64,000 nt of DNA from Algoriphagus ornithinivorans (lineage in GTDB: Bacteria > Bacteroidota > Bacteroidia > Cytophagales > Cyclobacteriaceae): positions 1 through 64,000 of the forward strand of contig NZ_FOVW01000007.1 in the NCBI RefSeq assembly GCF_900115305.1, given 5' to 3'. Shown here piece after piece: positions 8,734-18,215 of the stretch (position 1 is its first letter; every line of letters starts with the position of its first letter). The position numbers were made by a program, and so were the translations under genes. Below the pieces are notes generated by a model that did not search any database, had not been told where the DNA came from, and worked only from the letters and a program-made list of their open reading frames with translations.

Positions 8734-9762
8734 CTAAAAATGCTTCCAGCCTTGAGCCTTTAGCTGAACTGCGGTTCCACTTTTGGTAACCAAGAACTTC
8801 CCTTCTTCAGGTTTGGAAATATGTCCGATGAAATGGATATCCGGATGCTTTTCCAACTTTTTGAAATCCTTCTGATCTATTGTGAAAAGCAACTCATAAT
8901 CCTCTCCTCCATTCAGTACGCAAGTAATTGGATCCAGATTTAGTTCAACAGCTGTATCGAAGGTTTGCTTATCGATTGGCAGTTTATCCTCATAGATGGT
9001 GGCTCCCACATTCGAAGCTTTGCAAATATGAAATATCTCTGAGGCCAAACCATCCGAAATATCCATCATAGATGTAGGTACCACATCCAATTCCCTCAAC
9101 TCATGAATAATATCCATTCGTGCATCAGGCTTCAACTGTCGGCCTGTCACAATCGTGTATTTTTCCAAATCCGGTTTCATATCTGGGTTGGCCAAGTATA
9201 CTTGTTTTTCCCTCTCCAGAATCTGAAGCCCAACCAATGCTGCACCCAGATCTCCAGTCGCGCAAAGGATATCATTTACTTTTGCACCGTTTCTATAGCT
9301 AATTTGCTCCTTTTTAGACTCTCCTATAGCTGTCACAGATATAACCAAGCCACTTCTTGAAGCAGTAGTATCTCCACCTATCAAATCCACCCCATAATGC
9401 TCACATGCTGCATGTATTCCAGAATACAGTGCATCCACAGCCTCCACAGAGAATCGATTGGAAAGAGCGATGGATACTGTGACTTGCTTGGGGATTGCAT
9501 TCATCGCCGCCACATCAGAAATATTCACTGCTATAGCTTTGAACCCTACATGAGGTAGTGGAGCATAAGCTAGGTCAAAGTGAACACCCTCCAAAAGCAA
9601 ATCAGTAGTGATTACTTTGACATGATCTCCAGCTTCAATCACTGCAGCATCATCTCCGATTCCTTTGAGTGAAGATGAGTTTTTGATGGCTACTTTTTCA
9701 TTCAAATGATCAATGAGTCCAAACTCACCAATTTCGCTTATTTCTGTTCTCTTTTCTGACAT
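8734..9762 (-). CDS. thiL: Thiamine-monophosphate kinase
   Basis: ATP-dependent phosphorylation of thiamine monophosphate to the cofactor thiamine diphosphate. At 342 aa it has the family length. The N-terminal EFGLIDHL is followed by GIGDDAAVI and TTDLLLEGVHFDL, then the AVNISDVAAM segment, the GGDTTAS loop and the MDISDGLASE motif. All are characteristic of ThiL in the PurM/SelD-like kinase superfamily, where the acidic residues bind Mg-ATP. It appears to be a single-gene unit flanked by the rlmD terminator and a repeat-rich intergenic region. No TPP riboswitch is seen upstream. Confidence 0.93.
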   Translation of the reverse strand: MSEKRTEISEIGEFGLIDHLNEKVAIKNSSSLKGIGDDAAVIEAGDHVKVITTDLLLEGVHFDLAYAPLPHVGFKAIAVNISDVAAMNAIPKQVTVSIALSNRFSVEAVDALYSGIHAACEHYGVDLIGGDTTASRSGLVISVTAIGESKKEQISYRNGAKVNDILCATGDLGAALVGLQILEREKQVYLANPDMKPDLEKYTIVTGRQLKPDARMDIIHELRELDVVPTSMMDISDGLASEIFHICKASNVGATIYEDKLPIDKQTFDTAVELNLDPITCVLNGGEDYELLFTIDQKDFKKLEKHPDIHFIGHISKPEEGKFLVTKSGTAVQLKAQGWKHF

Positions 9763-10191
9763 TTCTTGGTATGTGATTCGTTGTTGAGTTATTAGTTATT
9801 GGGTTATCGGTTAATGAGATATTAGGTATTGAGTTATTGGTTATTAGAATTTAGGGCCATGTTTAAAGCTCCAAATTGATACAACAGCCAGGAAAACCTC
9901 GGGCTGGCAATACTACCTACTGCTTCTGCCTACTGCCTACTTTTCAGCTTTCTCACTTCAGACTTCTGACTTTCTTTTTCAGCTTTCTCACTTCAGCTTT
10001 CTGATTTTCCTAATAGCCTTCGACTCCCTGTCTGACGACCAGGCAGGCGCTCAGGCTGACATTACTGCCTACTGCTACTGCCTACCGCCTACTTTTCAGC
10101 TTTCTCACTTCAGACTTCTGACTTTCTTTTTCAGCTTTCAGACTTTCTTTTTCAGCTTTCTCACTTCAGCTTTCAGACTTTCCACTACTGC
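9763..10191. repeat. Repeat-filled intergenic region
   Basis: 429 bp without a gene. The first ~80 bp are irregular repeats of GAGTTATTGGTTATTAG. From about 9911 there are alternating CTACTGCCTACT units and TCAGCTTTCTCACTTCAGACTT units (at least four of the latter: about 9944, 9978, 10094, 10151), with a TTCGACTCCC...CAGGCTGACATT segment between (10019-10062). The last unit runs into the stop codon of the mce gene. No promoter or RNA gene could be recognised. Confidence 0.7.
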
Positions 10192-10593
10192 CTACTTTTT
10201 TTCTTGGCACAATTCCACCAACACCCCATTCGTGCTTCTGGGATGCAAAAATACAACTAATTTATTGTCGGCTCCCTCTTTGGGCGTTTCATTCAATATT
10301 TCGAACCCTTCTCCTTTTAATCTAGCTACTTCTGCATGGATATCTTCTACATCAAAAGCAATATGATGGACTCCAGGAGATTTTTTTTCCAAATATTTGG
10401 CGATGGCACTTTCTGGCCGGGTCGCCTGTAACAATTCCACTTTGGTTTCTCCCACTTGGAAAAAGGAAGTTTCTACGGCCTCTCCCTCCACTACTTCTGT
10501 TTTAAAATGCTTTTTACCTAGGAGTTTTTCAAAAAGTAAATTGGATTCCTGAAGATCTGCAACAGCAATTCCTATATGTTCGATTTTCCTCAT
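10192..10593 (-). CDS. mce: Methylmalonyl-CoA epimerase
   Basis: VOC-fold epimerase interconverting (R)- and (S)-methylmalonyl-CoA in propionate metabolism. At 133 aa it is a typical single-domain length. Metal-ligand contexts are visible: IEHIGIAVADL at the N-terminus (His6), VELLQAT (Glu), GVHHIAFDVEDI (His, about residue 90) and the C-terminal VLVELCQ (Glu). The stop codon lies inside a CTACTGCCTACTT repeat unit. It fits functionally with the acyl-CoA carboxylase beta subunit at 31-33 kb, although that subunit looks more MCC-like and the two genes are not adjacent. Confidence 0.92.
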   Translation of the reverse strand: MRKIEHIGIAVADLQESNLLFEKLLGKKHFKTEVVEGEAVETSFFQVGETKVELLQATRPESAIAKYLEKKSPGVHHIAFDVEDIHAEVARLKGEGFEILNETPKEGADNKLVVFLHPRSTNGVLVELCQEKK

Positions 10594-10739
10594 TTATAGT
10601 TTTATTTCGTTCAAATGTCTAGTCTAATGAATCTATCTAAAAGCTGAATTATTGTCAAATCCGTCTTCGGTCTTCGAGCTTCCCGCCCGCAATCAAAGCG
10701 AAAATGAACAATAGTACGATTCCTGCTATTTAGATTTTG

Positions 10740-10747
10740 TATATTTG
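10740..10747 (+). promoter_or_regulatory. Candidate -7 box for the A-type carrier gene
   Basis: TATATTTG is an exact TAnnTTTG match, 70 bp upstream of the ATG at 10818. A TTTTG stretch lies only a few bases upstream, so a -33 element is not clearly placed. Confidence 0.4.
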
Positions 10748-10765
10748 TATTTGAATCTTTTCAGC

Positions 10766-10783
10766 ATGCAGCATGTTCTGCAT
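10766..10783. promoter_or_regulatory. Short inverted repeat in the 5' UTR of the A-type carrier
   Basis: ATGCAG (10766-10771) and CTGCAT (10778-10783) form a 6-bp inverted repeat with a 6-bp spacer, about 20-35 bp after the predicted -7 box and 35 bp before the start codon. This could be an operator or a weak hairpin. The regulator is unknown and a chance occurrence is possible. Confidence 0.25.
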
Positions 10784-10817
10784 CTGAGTTAATTTGAAGA
10801 CGTAAAGTTATAAATAT

Positions 10818-11144
10818 ATGATCATCGTTTCTGACAAGGCCAAAGAGCGTATTTTGGAGTTGAAAAAAGAAGAAGGCCGAACTGAAAATGAAAACATCCG
10901 AGTTTCCGTCAAAGGCGGAGGCTGTTCAGGTCTTATGTATGATTTAGGCTTTGATGCAAAAACCGTGGATACAGACCATGTATTTGAGGATAAAGGCATC
11001 AAAATAATCGTAGATCGCAAAAGTTTATTGTACCTAGCTGGTACTACATTGGAATTTACAGATGGACTGAATGGAAAAGGATTTCAATTCATCAATCCCA
11101 ATGCAAGCAGAACTTGTGGCTGCGGAGAAAGTTTCTCTGTCTGA
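10818..11144 (+). CDS. A-type Fe-S cluster carrier (IscA/ErpA/SufA family)
   Basis: Small carrier (108 aa) that passes Fe-S clusters to apo-targets. All three conserved Cys ligands are present: Cys36 in GGGCSGL, and Cys100 and Cys102 in the C-terminal TCGCGESFSV. The body has the family fold markers LYLAGTTLEF and GFQFINPNA. It is monocistronic, with a -7-like box upstream and a strong intrinsic terminator about 40 bp after the stop. Which A-type subclass it belongs to cannot be said. A second, Cys-poor paralogue is at 23029-23355. Confidence 0.92.
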   Translation: MIIVSDKAKERILELKKEEGRTENENIRVSVKGGGCSGLMYDLGFDAKTVDTDHVFEDKGIKIIVDRKSLLYLAGTTLEFTDGLNGKGFQFINPNASRTCGCGESFSV

Positions 11145-11184
11145 TTCTCCACTTCTGGAATTTATCGACCAATAAAAACATGTT

Positions 11185-11214
11185 AGGCAACCTCATCAGG
11201 TTGCCTTTCTTTTT
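11185..11214 (+). terminator. Intrinsic terminator after the A-type carrier gene
   Basis: AGGCAACCT (11185-11193), CATC loop, AGGTTGCCT (11198-11206), then TTCTTTTT. A perfect 9-bp stem with a U-rich tail in the direction of the upstream gene. Confidence 0.9.
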
Positions 11215-11249
11215 GGGCTTAAACCTAGCCCATTTTAGACTTCATTCCT

Positions 11250-11257
11250 TACCTTTG
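11250..11257 (+). promoter_or_regulatory. Candidate -7 box for gcvT-comB
   Basis: TACCTTTG fits TAnnTTTG, 26 bp before the gcvT ATG at 11284. That leaves a leader of roughly 15-20 nt. Confidence 0.5.
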
Positions 11258-11283
11258 CCCTCGTTAAAAAAAGAACCCAAATA

Positions 11284-12378
11284 ATGGAAGATCAAATTAA
11301 AAAAATCCAACTGAATGACTTGCACATTGCCTTAGGAGGCAAAATGGTGCCTTTTGCTGGTTACAATATGCCTGTAAGATACAGTTCTGATAACGAAGAA
11401 CACCTTTGTGTCAGAAATGGAGTTGGGGTATTTGACGTTTCCCATATGGGTGAATTTATGGTCGAAGGACCAGAAGCTTTGAATTTGATCCAAAAAGTCA
11501 CTTCAAACGATGCTTCAAAATTAGTAGATGGGCAGGCTCAATATTCTTGCTTCCCGAACGAAACCGGAGGAATTGTAGATGATTTGATCGTGTACAAGTT
11601 TGCTGAAGAAAAATATATGCTTGTAGTCAATGCATCCAATATTGATAAAGATTGGGCCTGGGTGAATAAGCACAATACCATGCGAGCTCGATTGACTAAT
11701 ATTTCTGATCAAATCTCACTTTTTGCTGTTCAAGGCCCTAAAGCAATCGAAGCAGTTCAGTCTTTGACCCCCGTGAATCTTTCAGAGGTAAAATTTTACC
11801 ATTTTACCGTAGGTGAATTTGCAGGAGTTCAAGATGTGATTATCTCTGGCACAGGATACACTGGAGCTGGTGGATTTGAAATTTATGTGAAAAACGAGGA
11901 TGCTGAAAAAGTCTGGAATGCCATTTTTGAGGCGGGAAAAGATTTTGACATCAAGCCGATCGGTTTGGGCGCAAGAGATACCCTGAGAATGGAAATGGGC
12001 TATTGCCTGTATGGAAACGACATCAATGATGAGACTTCCCCTCTCGAAGCGGGATTGGGTTGGATCACCAAGTTCACAAAAGATTTCATCAACTCAGAAG
12101 CGCTAAAAGCTCAGAAAGAAGCTGGTGTAGACAAAAAGCTAGTAGGGTTTATCATGCAGGAAAGAGGAATTCCAAGAGGACATTATCCTATTGTAGATGA
12201 AGCCGGAATCACTATCGGTGAAGTAACCTCCGGAACTCAGTCTCCATCAATGGGTGTGGGAATTGGTTTAGGCTATGTGAAAACAGAATTCAGCAAACCT
12301 GGAACAGAAATCTTCATACAGGTTAGAAATAAAAATCTGAAAGCTCAGGTTGAAAAACTACCCTTGCTGAAAGGATGA
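11284..12378 (+). CDS. gcvT: Aminomethyltransferase, glycine cleavage system T protein
   Basis: T-protein of the glycine cleavage system, moving the methylene group from the H-protein aminomethyl-lipoyl arm to tetrahydrofolate. At 364 aa it has the usual length. It carries [16 protein letters not shown] near the N-terminus, [11 protein letters not shown], the [10 protein letters not shown] folate-site region, [20 protein letters not shown], and SPLEAGLGW, all T-protein signatures. The C-terminal barrel contains [10 protein letters not shown] and [11 protein letters not shown]. Translation is coupled to comB by a 4-nt ATGA overlap. Genes for the P, H and L proteins are not in this window. Confidence 0.96.
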   Translation: MEDQIKKIQLNDLHIALGGKMVPFAGYNMPVRYSSDNEEHLCVRNGVGVFDVSHMGEFMVEGPEALNLIQKVTSNDASKLVDGQAQYSCFPNETGGIVDDLIVYKFAEEKYMLVVNASNIDKDWAWVNKHNTMRARLTNISDQISLFAVQGPKAIEAVQSLTPVNLSEVKFYHFTVGEFAGVQDVIISGTGYTGAGGFEIYVKNEDAEKVWNAIFEAGKDFDIKPIGLGARDTLRMEMGYCLYGNDINDETSPLEAGLGWITKFTKDFINSEALKAQKEAGVDKKLVGFIMQERGIPRGHYPIVDEAGITIGEVTSGTQSPSMGVGIGLGYVKTEFSKPGTEIFIQVRNKNLKAQVEKLPLLKG

Positions 12379-13085
12379 GAAACATTGAAGTCTGCTTCAG
12401 CCCAGAATTAATTCATTTGCATGATTTGCAAGGGAAAATCGTGGTGGTAGTCGATATTTTTCGGGCTACCTCCACGATGATCGCTGCTTTGGCAAATGGA
12501 ATTGATGAAATCATGACTTTCGCTGATTTAGAAGCCTGCCGAGAAATGAGAGGCAAAGGTTATTTGATTGCAGCTGAAAGAAATGGGTTGAAAATTGATG
12601 GTTTTGATTTAGGGAACTCCCCGGTAGCTTTTTTGAAGGATGATTATTCCGGGCAAAAGTTGGCAATGACTACGACCAACGGAACTTTGGCCATATCAAA
12701 ATCCAGTCAGGCTGATGAGATATTGATCGGAGCTTTTCCCAACCTATCTGCTACGGTAGCTTATATTCAGCAGCAGGAAAAGGATGTTTTGGTTCATTGT
12801 GCGGGATGGAAAGGCAGATTTAATCTGGAAGATTCTTTATATGCGGGAGCATTAGTCAAATCCTTGGAAAGCACTCATGCTGCTGAAGAAGATGGTGCAT
12901 TAGCGATGAAATCACTTTTTGAAAAGGAAGGACATCAACTTTCAGCTTATTTAAGCAAGGCATCTCATGCCAAAAGACTTCAAAATCAAGGAATAGAAGC
13001 AGATATTGATTTTTGTCTAACCTTGGATCTGTATGATTTGGTGGCGAAGGTAGAGAATGAGAAGGTGAAACCAATTTCCTTTTAA
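12375..13085 (+). CDS. comB: 2-phosphosulfolactate phosphatase family protein
   Basis: A 236-aa member of the Mg-dependent ComB family, which dephosphorylates 2-phosphosulfolactate to sulfolactate in coenzyme M biosynthesis in archaea. Visible family motifs are [13 protein letters not shown] (about residues 18-30), [27 protein letters not shown], and [18 protein letters not shown] with conserved acidic residues. Bacteria of this group do not make coenzyme M, so the role here may be in sulfonate metabolism, possibly sulfonolipid precursors, or on another substrate; this is inference. Its start overlaps the gcvT stop. Confidence 0.85.
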   Translation: MRNIEVCFSPELIHLHDLQGKIVVVVDIFRATSTMIAALANGIDEIMTFADLEACREMRGKGYLIAAERNGLKIDGFDLGNSPVAFLKDDYSGQKLAMTTTNGTLAISKSSQADEILIGAFPNLSATVAYIQQQEKDVLVHCAGWKGRFNLEDSLYAGALVKSLESTHAAEEDGALAMKSLFEKEGHQLSAYLSKASHAKRLQNQGIEADIDFCLTLDLYDLVAKVENEKVKPISF

Positions 13086-13164
13086 AACTTCAAGTTCTTT
13101 TATTTCAGATAAGTAAAGGCTATTTTCAAAAATTGACGTAGCATCCTCTTTACAATTCTAGAAA

Positions 13165-13674
13165 ATGAAAACCTTCAACTACAAAAAGAGAAATTTTTTT
13201 TCAGGCCCTCACCTATTGGGATTGATTTTGCTATTGGTGGGAATTTTTGTTTTGGTCAGCCCGACTTTTTTAGAAAGTGGAAGTTCCTTGGAAAAAGTCA
13301 TCACAGTGGGAGTGGTAACTCTTACCATTGGACTCATCATTTTTTCATCCTACAGTGGAGTCTTGCTTGATTTTTCAAAAAACAGGTATAAAAACTACTT
13401 TTCCATTGTGGGCTTTCGATTTGGAGAATGGAGCCTATTGCCTCAAATATCCAAGATTGAAGTACTTCCCTACAGCTTTAAAAGTCAAAATGTGCCCAAT
13501 GGAATTAGTCCTACGCTTTCCGGAACAGTAAATTCTTTTAAGGTAATTTTATATTCTAAATCCTCTCAGAGTGTATTTTCTTTTGATTATTCTAATTTGA
13601 ATAAGGCTATCAAAAAAGCGAATCAAATTGCAAATGATTCTAACTCTGACTTAATTATTCCGTCAATTCAATGA
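13165..13674 (+). CDS. Hypothetical membrane protein with two N-terminal helices
   Basis: 169 aa, not assigned to a family. Two hydrophobic helices are clear: LLGLILLLVGIFVLVSP (about residues 16-32) and VGVVTLTIGLIIFSSYSGV (about 47-66). A ~100-residue soluble domain rich in Ser, Lys and beta-prone residues follows. The layout resembles small PH-like or YcxB-like membrane proteins, but no diagnostic motif is visible. It lies 79 bp after comB on the same strand and could be a late member of that operon or independent. Confidence 0.6.
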   Translation: MKTFNYKKRNFFSGPHLLGLILLLVGIFVLVSPTFLESGSSLEKVITVGVVTLTIGLIIFSSYSGVLLDFSKNRYKNYFSIVGFRFGEWSLLPQISKIEVLPYSFKSQNVPNGISPTLSGTVNSFKVILYSKSSQSVFSFDYSNLNKAIKKANQIANDSNSDLIIPSIQ

Positions 13675-13816
13675 ATTGGTTTTTTTGAGAGAGGAATGGA
13701 GACTATATCTTTGGAATAAGTGTCTTTTCCCCAAACAAAGATTTTCCCAATCATCCCCTTTCCTTCAGAACTTTCCAAAATTGCTGGTATTTTCAGGATT
13801 CCATTTAAACCAGCAA

Positions 13817-15361
13817 ATGATGAAGAACCTATTGGCCTTTGCACTGATCATTTTACTTTTTTCCTGTCAGCAAGAGAAAAAACTTCCAAGGATTGCTATA
13901 GCAGGTTTAGCTATAGAGTCCAGTACGTTTTCACCAGCCAGATCCACTGCAGAATCATTCAAGGCCCGAATGGACGATGACATTTTCAATTACTACCCTT
14001 TTTTAGCTGATAGTTCTACCAATCGAAGCAGAGCCGAATGGTTTCCAACCTTAAGAGGACATGCGATTCCAGGCGGTATGGTTACCCGCGAGGCTTATGA
14101 TTCTTTGGTGAGTTTGACTTTGGACATGCTGAGAGAAAATCTACCCTACGACGGCTTGTTTTTTGATATTCATGGTGCCATGAGTGTAGAAGGGATAGAT
14201 GATCCGGAAGGGGATTTTATTCTGAAAGTTAGAGAGGTGGTTGGGTACGAGACACTCATCTCCACTTCCATGGATTTACATGGCAATGTCTCCATGCGAT
14301 TAGCAGAAAACTCAGATTTGATTACCTGCTACAGAATGGCTCCTCATGAGGATGCCTTGGAGTCCAAGCAAAGGGCTGTAGAAAATATGTTGGATCGATT
14401 GGAGTCAGGTAAGGGGAAACCGAAATACAAAGCCTGGATTCCGGTTCCGATTTTATTGCCCGGAGAAAAAACCAGCACTCGCATAGACCCCGGCAAATCA
14501 TTGTACGCGAAGGTGGACCCCATCACACAAGAAGAAGGAGTCATTGACGCAGCAATCTGGATTGGTTATGCTTGGGCAGACGAACCAAGAAATCATGCCG
14601 TGGTAATGGTAACAGGAGATGATAAAAACCAAGTGAAAGAAAGTGCCGAATTCCTCGCTAATAGTTTTTGGGCAGTAAGAAATGAATTTGAGTTTGTAGC
14701 TCCGGTTGCTTATTTGGATGAAAGTTTAGAAATGGCACTAAAAAGCGAAAAGAAGCCATTTGTCATTTCGGACATGGGAGATAATCCTACAGCTGGAGGA
14801 GCGGGAGATGTAACTTGGACCTTGAATGAGATACTGAAAAGACCTGAGTTCAAAAGTGAATCCGGACCCGAACTTATCTATGCTTCTATTCCAGGACCTG
14901 ACTTGGTCGCCAAAGCCAAAGAAGCTGGAATTGGAAATCAAGTGGAAGGTTATGCAGGTGCGATGGTTGATGACAGGTTTGCTCCACCACTATTATTGAA
15001 AGGAAAAGTTTTAGCCATCAAAGAGGGAGACTCTGATGCCAAGACAGAAGTTGTTGTTCAGATCGGGTCAATCAAAGTGATTGTAACTGAAAAACGGAAA
15101 CCCTATCACCATGTCAAAGACTTTACTGATTTGAATCTGGATCCTAAAAACACGGATATTTTGGTTGTGAAAATAGGATACTTGGTACCGGAACTCTATG
15201 ACTTAAGAGGAGACTGGATTATGGCCTTGACCCCGGGAGGGGTGGATCAAGATCTGGAAAGATTAGGCTATCAGCGAATCAATCGACCTATGTTCCCCTT
15301 AGACAAGGATATGGCCGATCCTGATTTATCTGTTAGATGGGTGAAGAAATCTGGGAAGTAA
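13817..15361 (+). CDS. M81 family metallopeptidase lipoprotein (MlrC-like)
   Basis: Secreted lipoprotein of the MlrC/M81 family, whose founder opens or degrades microcystin. The natural substrate here is unknown. The start is set at ATG 13817 (a second ATG at 13820) because it gives the signal MKNLLAFALIILLFSC with a lipobox; the frame is open ~47 codons upstream, but that stretch looks non-coding. Family segments include GLAIESSTFSPA near the mature N-terminus, FDIHGAMSVEG, SMDLHGNVS and YRMAPHEDALESK, whose His/Asp/Glu residues fit zinc binding. The C-terminal MlrC domain includes SDMGDNPTAGGAGDVTW. At ~514 aa it is of normal length. Confidence 0.85.
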   Translation: MMKNLLAFALIILLFSCQQEKKLPRIAIAGLAIESSTFSPARSTAESFKARMDDDIFNYYPFLADSSTNRSRAEWFPTLRGHAIPGGMVTREAYDSLVSLTLDMLRENLPYDGLFFDIHGAMSVEGIDDPEGDFILKVREVVGYETLISTSMDLHGNVSMRLAENSDLITCYRMAPHEDALESKQRAVENMLDRLESGKGKPKYKAWIPVPILLPGEKTSTRIDPGKSLYAKVDPITQEEGVIDAAIWIGYAWADEPRNHAVVMVTGDDKNQVKESAEFLANSFWAVRNEFEFVAPVAYLDESLEMALKSEKKPFVISDMGDNPTAGGAGDVTWTLNEILKRPEFKSESGPELIYASIPGPDLVAKAKEAGIGNQVEGYAGAMVDDRFAPPLLLKGKVLAIKEGDSDAKTEVVVQIGSIKVIVTEKRKPYHHVKDFTDLNLDPKNTDILVVKIGYLVPELYDLRGDWIMALTPGGVDQDLERLGYQRINRPMFPLDKDMADPDLSVRWVKKSGK

Positions 15362-15507
15362 AACTGAAATATTTAGGATTAAATATACTTGGAGCTAAGA
15401 TCTACCTTGTTCTTTTGTTCAGGATTCAGCGTTCATTTTCCCGCCTCTATGCTATTTCAAAAGGAAAGGTATTTCTTTCACCTCTTTAAAAAGGGCTTTG
15501 TAATTCA

Positions 15508-15597
15508 TTTCAGACTTCTGATTTTAGCCTTTCATACTTCTATTTTCAGATTTCTGATTTTAGCTTTCAGATTTCTAACTTTAGATTTCAGCCTTCA
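15508..15597 (+). repeat. TTTCAGATTTCTGATTTTAG-type repeat at a gene 3' end
   Basis: About five imperfect units of TTTCAGA(C/T)TTCTGATTTTAG. The minus-strand barrel gene terminates inside the last unit (TGA stop at 15595-15597). This is the same repeat class as in 9944-10196 and 601-656. Confidence 0.6.
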
Positions 15598-16689
15598 AAA
15601 AGCTTCTCCAAAAGTAAAATAAAACTGAAAAGGTTCTCCGGGGGAATGAGCTAAATCAAGTCGTAGGTTTAGTCTTTTTCGTTTGTTAAGCTGAAACCTC
15701 CCCCCTGCCCCATAGGTGAATTTACTCTGATTCAACACAAAGGGATTTTCTTGTGAAAATGCATTTCCCAGACCACTGAAGGCCGTTATCCCCCATCTAG
15801 GGGCGAATTTATATCGATACTCAGCCTGCAAAACCACAACTTGTTTTTCTCTATACTTCCCTTCAAAAAGACCTCGCATCAACCTATTCCCTCCCAGCAT
15901 TGGCAAGGCAAAGAATGGAACATCTCCAAAAGTCATTTCTGTGAGGCCTTGGGTGGCAATGATTTGATTCTTTCCTATGGGTATTATTTTTCTATAATCT
16001 GCAAAGATTCTCGCGTAAGGGAACTCACCGCCCAAAGCTTTTCCATACCCTTGGATACTTGCTTCAAAATAAGCGCCATCCACAGGATAGAGCTGATTAT
16101 CCCGAGAGTCATAAAGCACCACAGGGCCCAAACCTGAATTTCTTCCACCCTCGTTACCCAATATCCCACCATCTACCAATTGGCCTGACTCTTCTTTTTG
16201 ATAAATATCCATTGCATCAAATCGCAAACCTCCACCTAAATACCAGTTGGAGCCCAGAGCCCAAGCATAATTTATTCTTACACGAGGAAACTTTGCCGAA
16301 TATATCTCCTCGTTTTCCTGGCTGACATTCATCCCCTGACCAAAGTAGAAATACACATAATCATACCAGCCTATTTCTCCGTAGATCAAGTTCTTATTTC
16401 CTGGAGTGAAGATTCTTCCGCTTAGATAGCTTAAAAATTGTTTCCTCAAAGAATAAGCAATTCCGGCAGCTAATTGACTTTCGTAGGTACTTATTGAGTC
16501 TCCCAAATTGAAATTACTCACGGCTCCGGCACCAAAAACCCAGCGAGTCTCAGGGGTATAATAGACCAATGGCAAAACTGACAAGGTCCAATCTTTTGAC
16601 TTCTCCTGAACTGAGGTTTGAGAAAATGCTTTCTGGGTGAAAACAAAAAATATAAGAAAAAGGAGAAAGGTCTTTTGAGAACTATTCAT
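15595..16689 (-). CDS. BamA/TamA-family outer-membrane beta-barrel protein
   Basis: 364 aa with a signal peptide ending TQKAFSQ (about residue 24), then alternating amphipathic beta-strands rich in Tyr, Gly and aromatic residues. The region YDSRDNQLYPVDGAYFEAS (about 195-215) and the barrel end FQFYFTFGEAF with terminal Phe match surface-antigen D15 (Bac_surface_Ag) barrels. No POTRA domains are visible, so this is a short, barrel-only member, probably an outer-membrane porin-like or export protein rather than BamA itself. It is a single-gene unit; its stop lies in a repeat unit. Confidence 0.8.
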   Translation of the reverse strand: MNSSQKTFLLFLIFFVFTQKAFSQTSVQEKSKDWTLSVLPLVYYTPETRWVFGAGAVSNFNLGDSISTYESQLAAGIAYSLRKQFLSYLSGRIFTPGNKNLIYGEIGWYDYVYFYFGQGMNVSQENEEIYSAKFPRVRINYAWALGSNWYLGGGLRFDAMDIYQKEESGQLVDGGILGNEGGRNSGLGPVVLYDSRDNQLYPVDGAYFEASIQGYGKALGGEFPYARIFADYRKIIPIGKNQIIATQGLTEMTFGDVPFFALPMLGGNRLMRGLFEGKYREKQVVVLQAEYRYKFAPRWGITAFSGLGNAFSQENPFVLNQSKFTYGAGGRFQLNKRKRLNLRLDLAHSPGEPFQFYFTFGEAF

Positions 16690-16744
16690 AATTGAATCTA
16701 CGAGGATATTTACACCTTCCGATGAAACAGTTTAGGAAAAGCTA

Positions 16745-17092
16745 TTATTGAAGCTTTTTATTGTCTTTGTGCCTCGCGTTATCTCTGATATTTTTCTTTT
16801 CAAAATTTCTTTTCAAAGCTTCTGTCAAATCTACCCCTGTCTGATTTGCTAGACAGATCAAAACCCAAAGCACATCCGCCATTTCATCTCCCAAGTCCTT
16901 GCCCTTATCAGATTCTTTGAAAGACTGTTCCCCATAAGTTCGTGACATGATCCTAGCCAGCTCTCCCACTTCTTCCATGAGGATAGTCATATTGGTCAAC
17001 TCGTTGAAGTAACGAACTCCCACCGTTTTTATCCAATGATCGACCAATTCTTGAGCTTCTGCTATAGTTATTTCTTTTTTATTTGAGTCCAT
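16745..17092 (-). CDS. MazG-like nucleotide pyrophosphohydrolase
   Basis: A 115-aa all-alpha NTP-PPase of the MazG/dUTPase-2 type that hydrolyses nucleoside triphosphates to monophosphates for pool cleansing. The Mg-binding motif ExxE...ExxD is visible as MEEVGELARI (residues about 41-50) and GDEMADVLWVL (about 68-78). Residues downstream (CLANQTGVDLTEAL, FEKKNIRDNARH) complete the family signature. It is divergent from the alcohol dehydrogenase with an 81-bp gap. Confidence 0.88.
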   Translation of the reverse strand: MDSNKKEITIAEAQELVDHWIKTVGVRYFNELTNMTILMEEVGELARIMSRTYGEQSFKESDKGKDLGDEMADVLWVLICLANQTGVDLTEALKRNFEKKNIRDNARHKDNKKLQ

Positions 17093-17173
17093 TAATATTC
17101 TTTCATTTTATTCTCATCTAAGTAACTAAGAAAAAACGGAAGGGATTGGCTACTTTTCAGAAAAAATCATCGA

Positions 17174-18214
17174 ATGAAAGCATTGGTCTACGAGCAGTTT
17201 CAAAGCTTACCCAAAATCCAAAAAGTAACCGATCCTTCACCTGAAGACAATGGTGTAGTTATCCGGGTCAAAGCTACAGGACTATGCAGATCGGATTGGC
17301 ATGGCTGGATGGGTCATGATTCAGATATTGTTTTGCCACATGTTCCCGGACATGAATTTGCCGGAAAAATAGTAGGAGTAGGTAAAGATGTCAAAAAATG
17401 GAAAATCGGTGATCGCGTGACAGTTCCATTTGTTTGTGCCTGTGGCATATGCCCAACCTGCGCATCCGGAAATCAACAAATCTGCGATGAGCAATTTCAG
17501 CCTGGATTTACTCATTGGGGATCTTTTGCTGAGTATGTGAGAATTGACCGAGCAGAAACCAATTTGATCAGCTTGCCTGAATCCATGAGTTATGAAACTG
17601 CTGCAAGTCTAGGCTGTAGATTTGCAACCTCTTTTCGCGCAATAGTAGATCAGGGAAAAGTTGCAGGAGGGCAATGGGTAGCTGTATTTGGATGTGGAGG
17701 AGTAGGATTATCTGCTATTATGATCGCCAAAGCCTTGGGAGCTCAGGTAATTGCTATCGATATTTCTGAAAAGCAACTAGATCTCGCAAAAATATTAGGA
17801 GCTGATGCTATTTTAAATCCCAAATCCATTAGCTCAACTTCAGAGGCTATTTATGAATTATCAAAAGGTGGTGTACATGTATCATTGGATGCCTTGGGAA
17901 ATAGCAAAACGGCCTATGATTCAGTAGCCAGTTTGAGGAAAAGAGGCAAACATATTCAGGTAGGACTTTTGTTGGATCAGGAAAAAGATACTGCTTTGCC
18001 TATGAACCTGGTGATTGCAAAAGAGCTGGAAATTCTGGGAAGCCATGGAATGCAGGCATGGAGATATACAGAGATGATGGATATGATAGAAAATGGAAAA
18101 CTGAATCCACATGCACTCATAGGAAAAACCATCAGCTTGGAAGATGCTGTAACTGCTTTGCCGGAAATGAATAAATTTGAAAACCAAGGCATTACCATCA
18201 TCAATCAATTCTAA
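17174..18214 (+). CDS. Zinc-dependent alcohol dehydrogenase family protein
   Basis: Medium-chain dehydrogenase/reductase, 346 aa, NAD(P)-dependent oxidation of an alcohol. Catalytic zinc ligands are the Cys in [10 protein letters not shown] (about residue 38) and the GHE pair (about 60), with a downstream Cys in the LGCRFATS region. The structural-zinc loop [17 protein letters not shown] is complete with four Cys. The Rossmann motif GCGGVGLSA is at about 175-183. The substrate is unknown. The stop codon is one base from the DUF1801 gene start, so the two are probably cotranscribed. Confidence 0.9.
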   Translation: MKALVYEQFQSLPKIQKVTDPSPEDNGVVIRVKATGLCRSDWHGWMGHDSDIVLPHVPGHEFAGKIVGVGKDVKKWKIGDRVTVPFVCACGICPTCASGNQQICDEQFQPGFTHWGSFAEYVRIDRAETNLISLPESMSYETAASLGCRFATSFRAIVDQGKVAGGQWVAVFGCGGVGLSAIMIAKALGAQVIAIDISEKQLDLAKILGADAILNPKSISSTSEAIYELSKGGVHVSLDALGNSKTAYDSVASLRKRGKHIQVGLLLDQEKDTALPMNLVIAKELEILGSHGMQAWRYTEMMDMIENGKLNPHALIGKTISLEDAVTALPEMNKFENQGITIINQF

Positions 18215-18215
18215 A

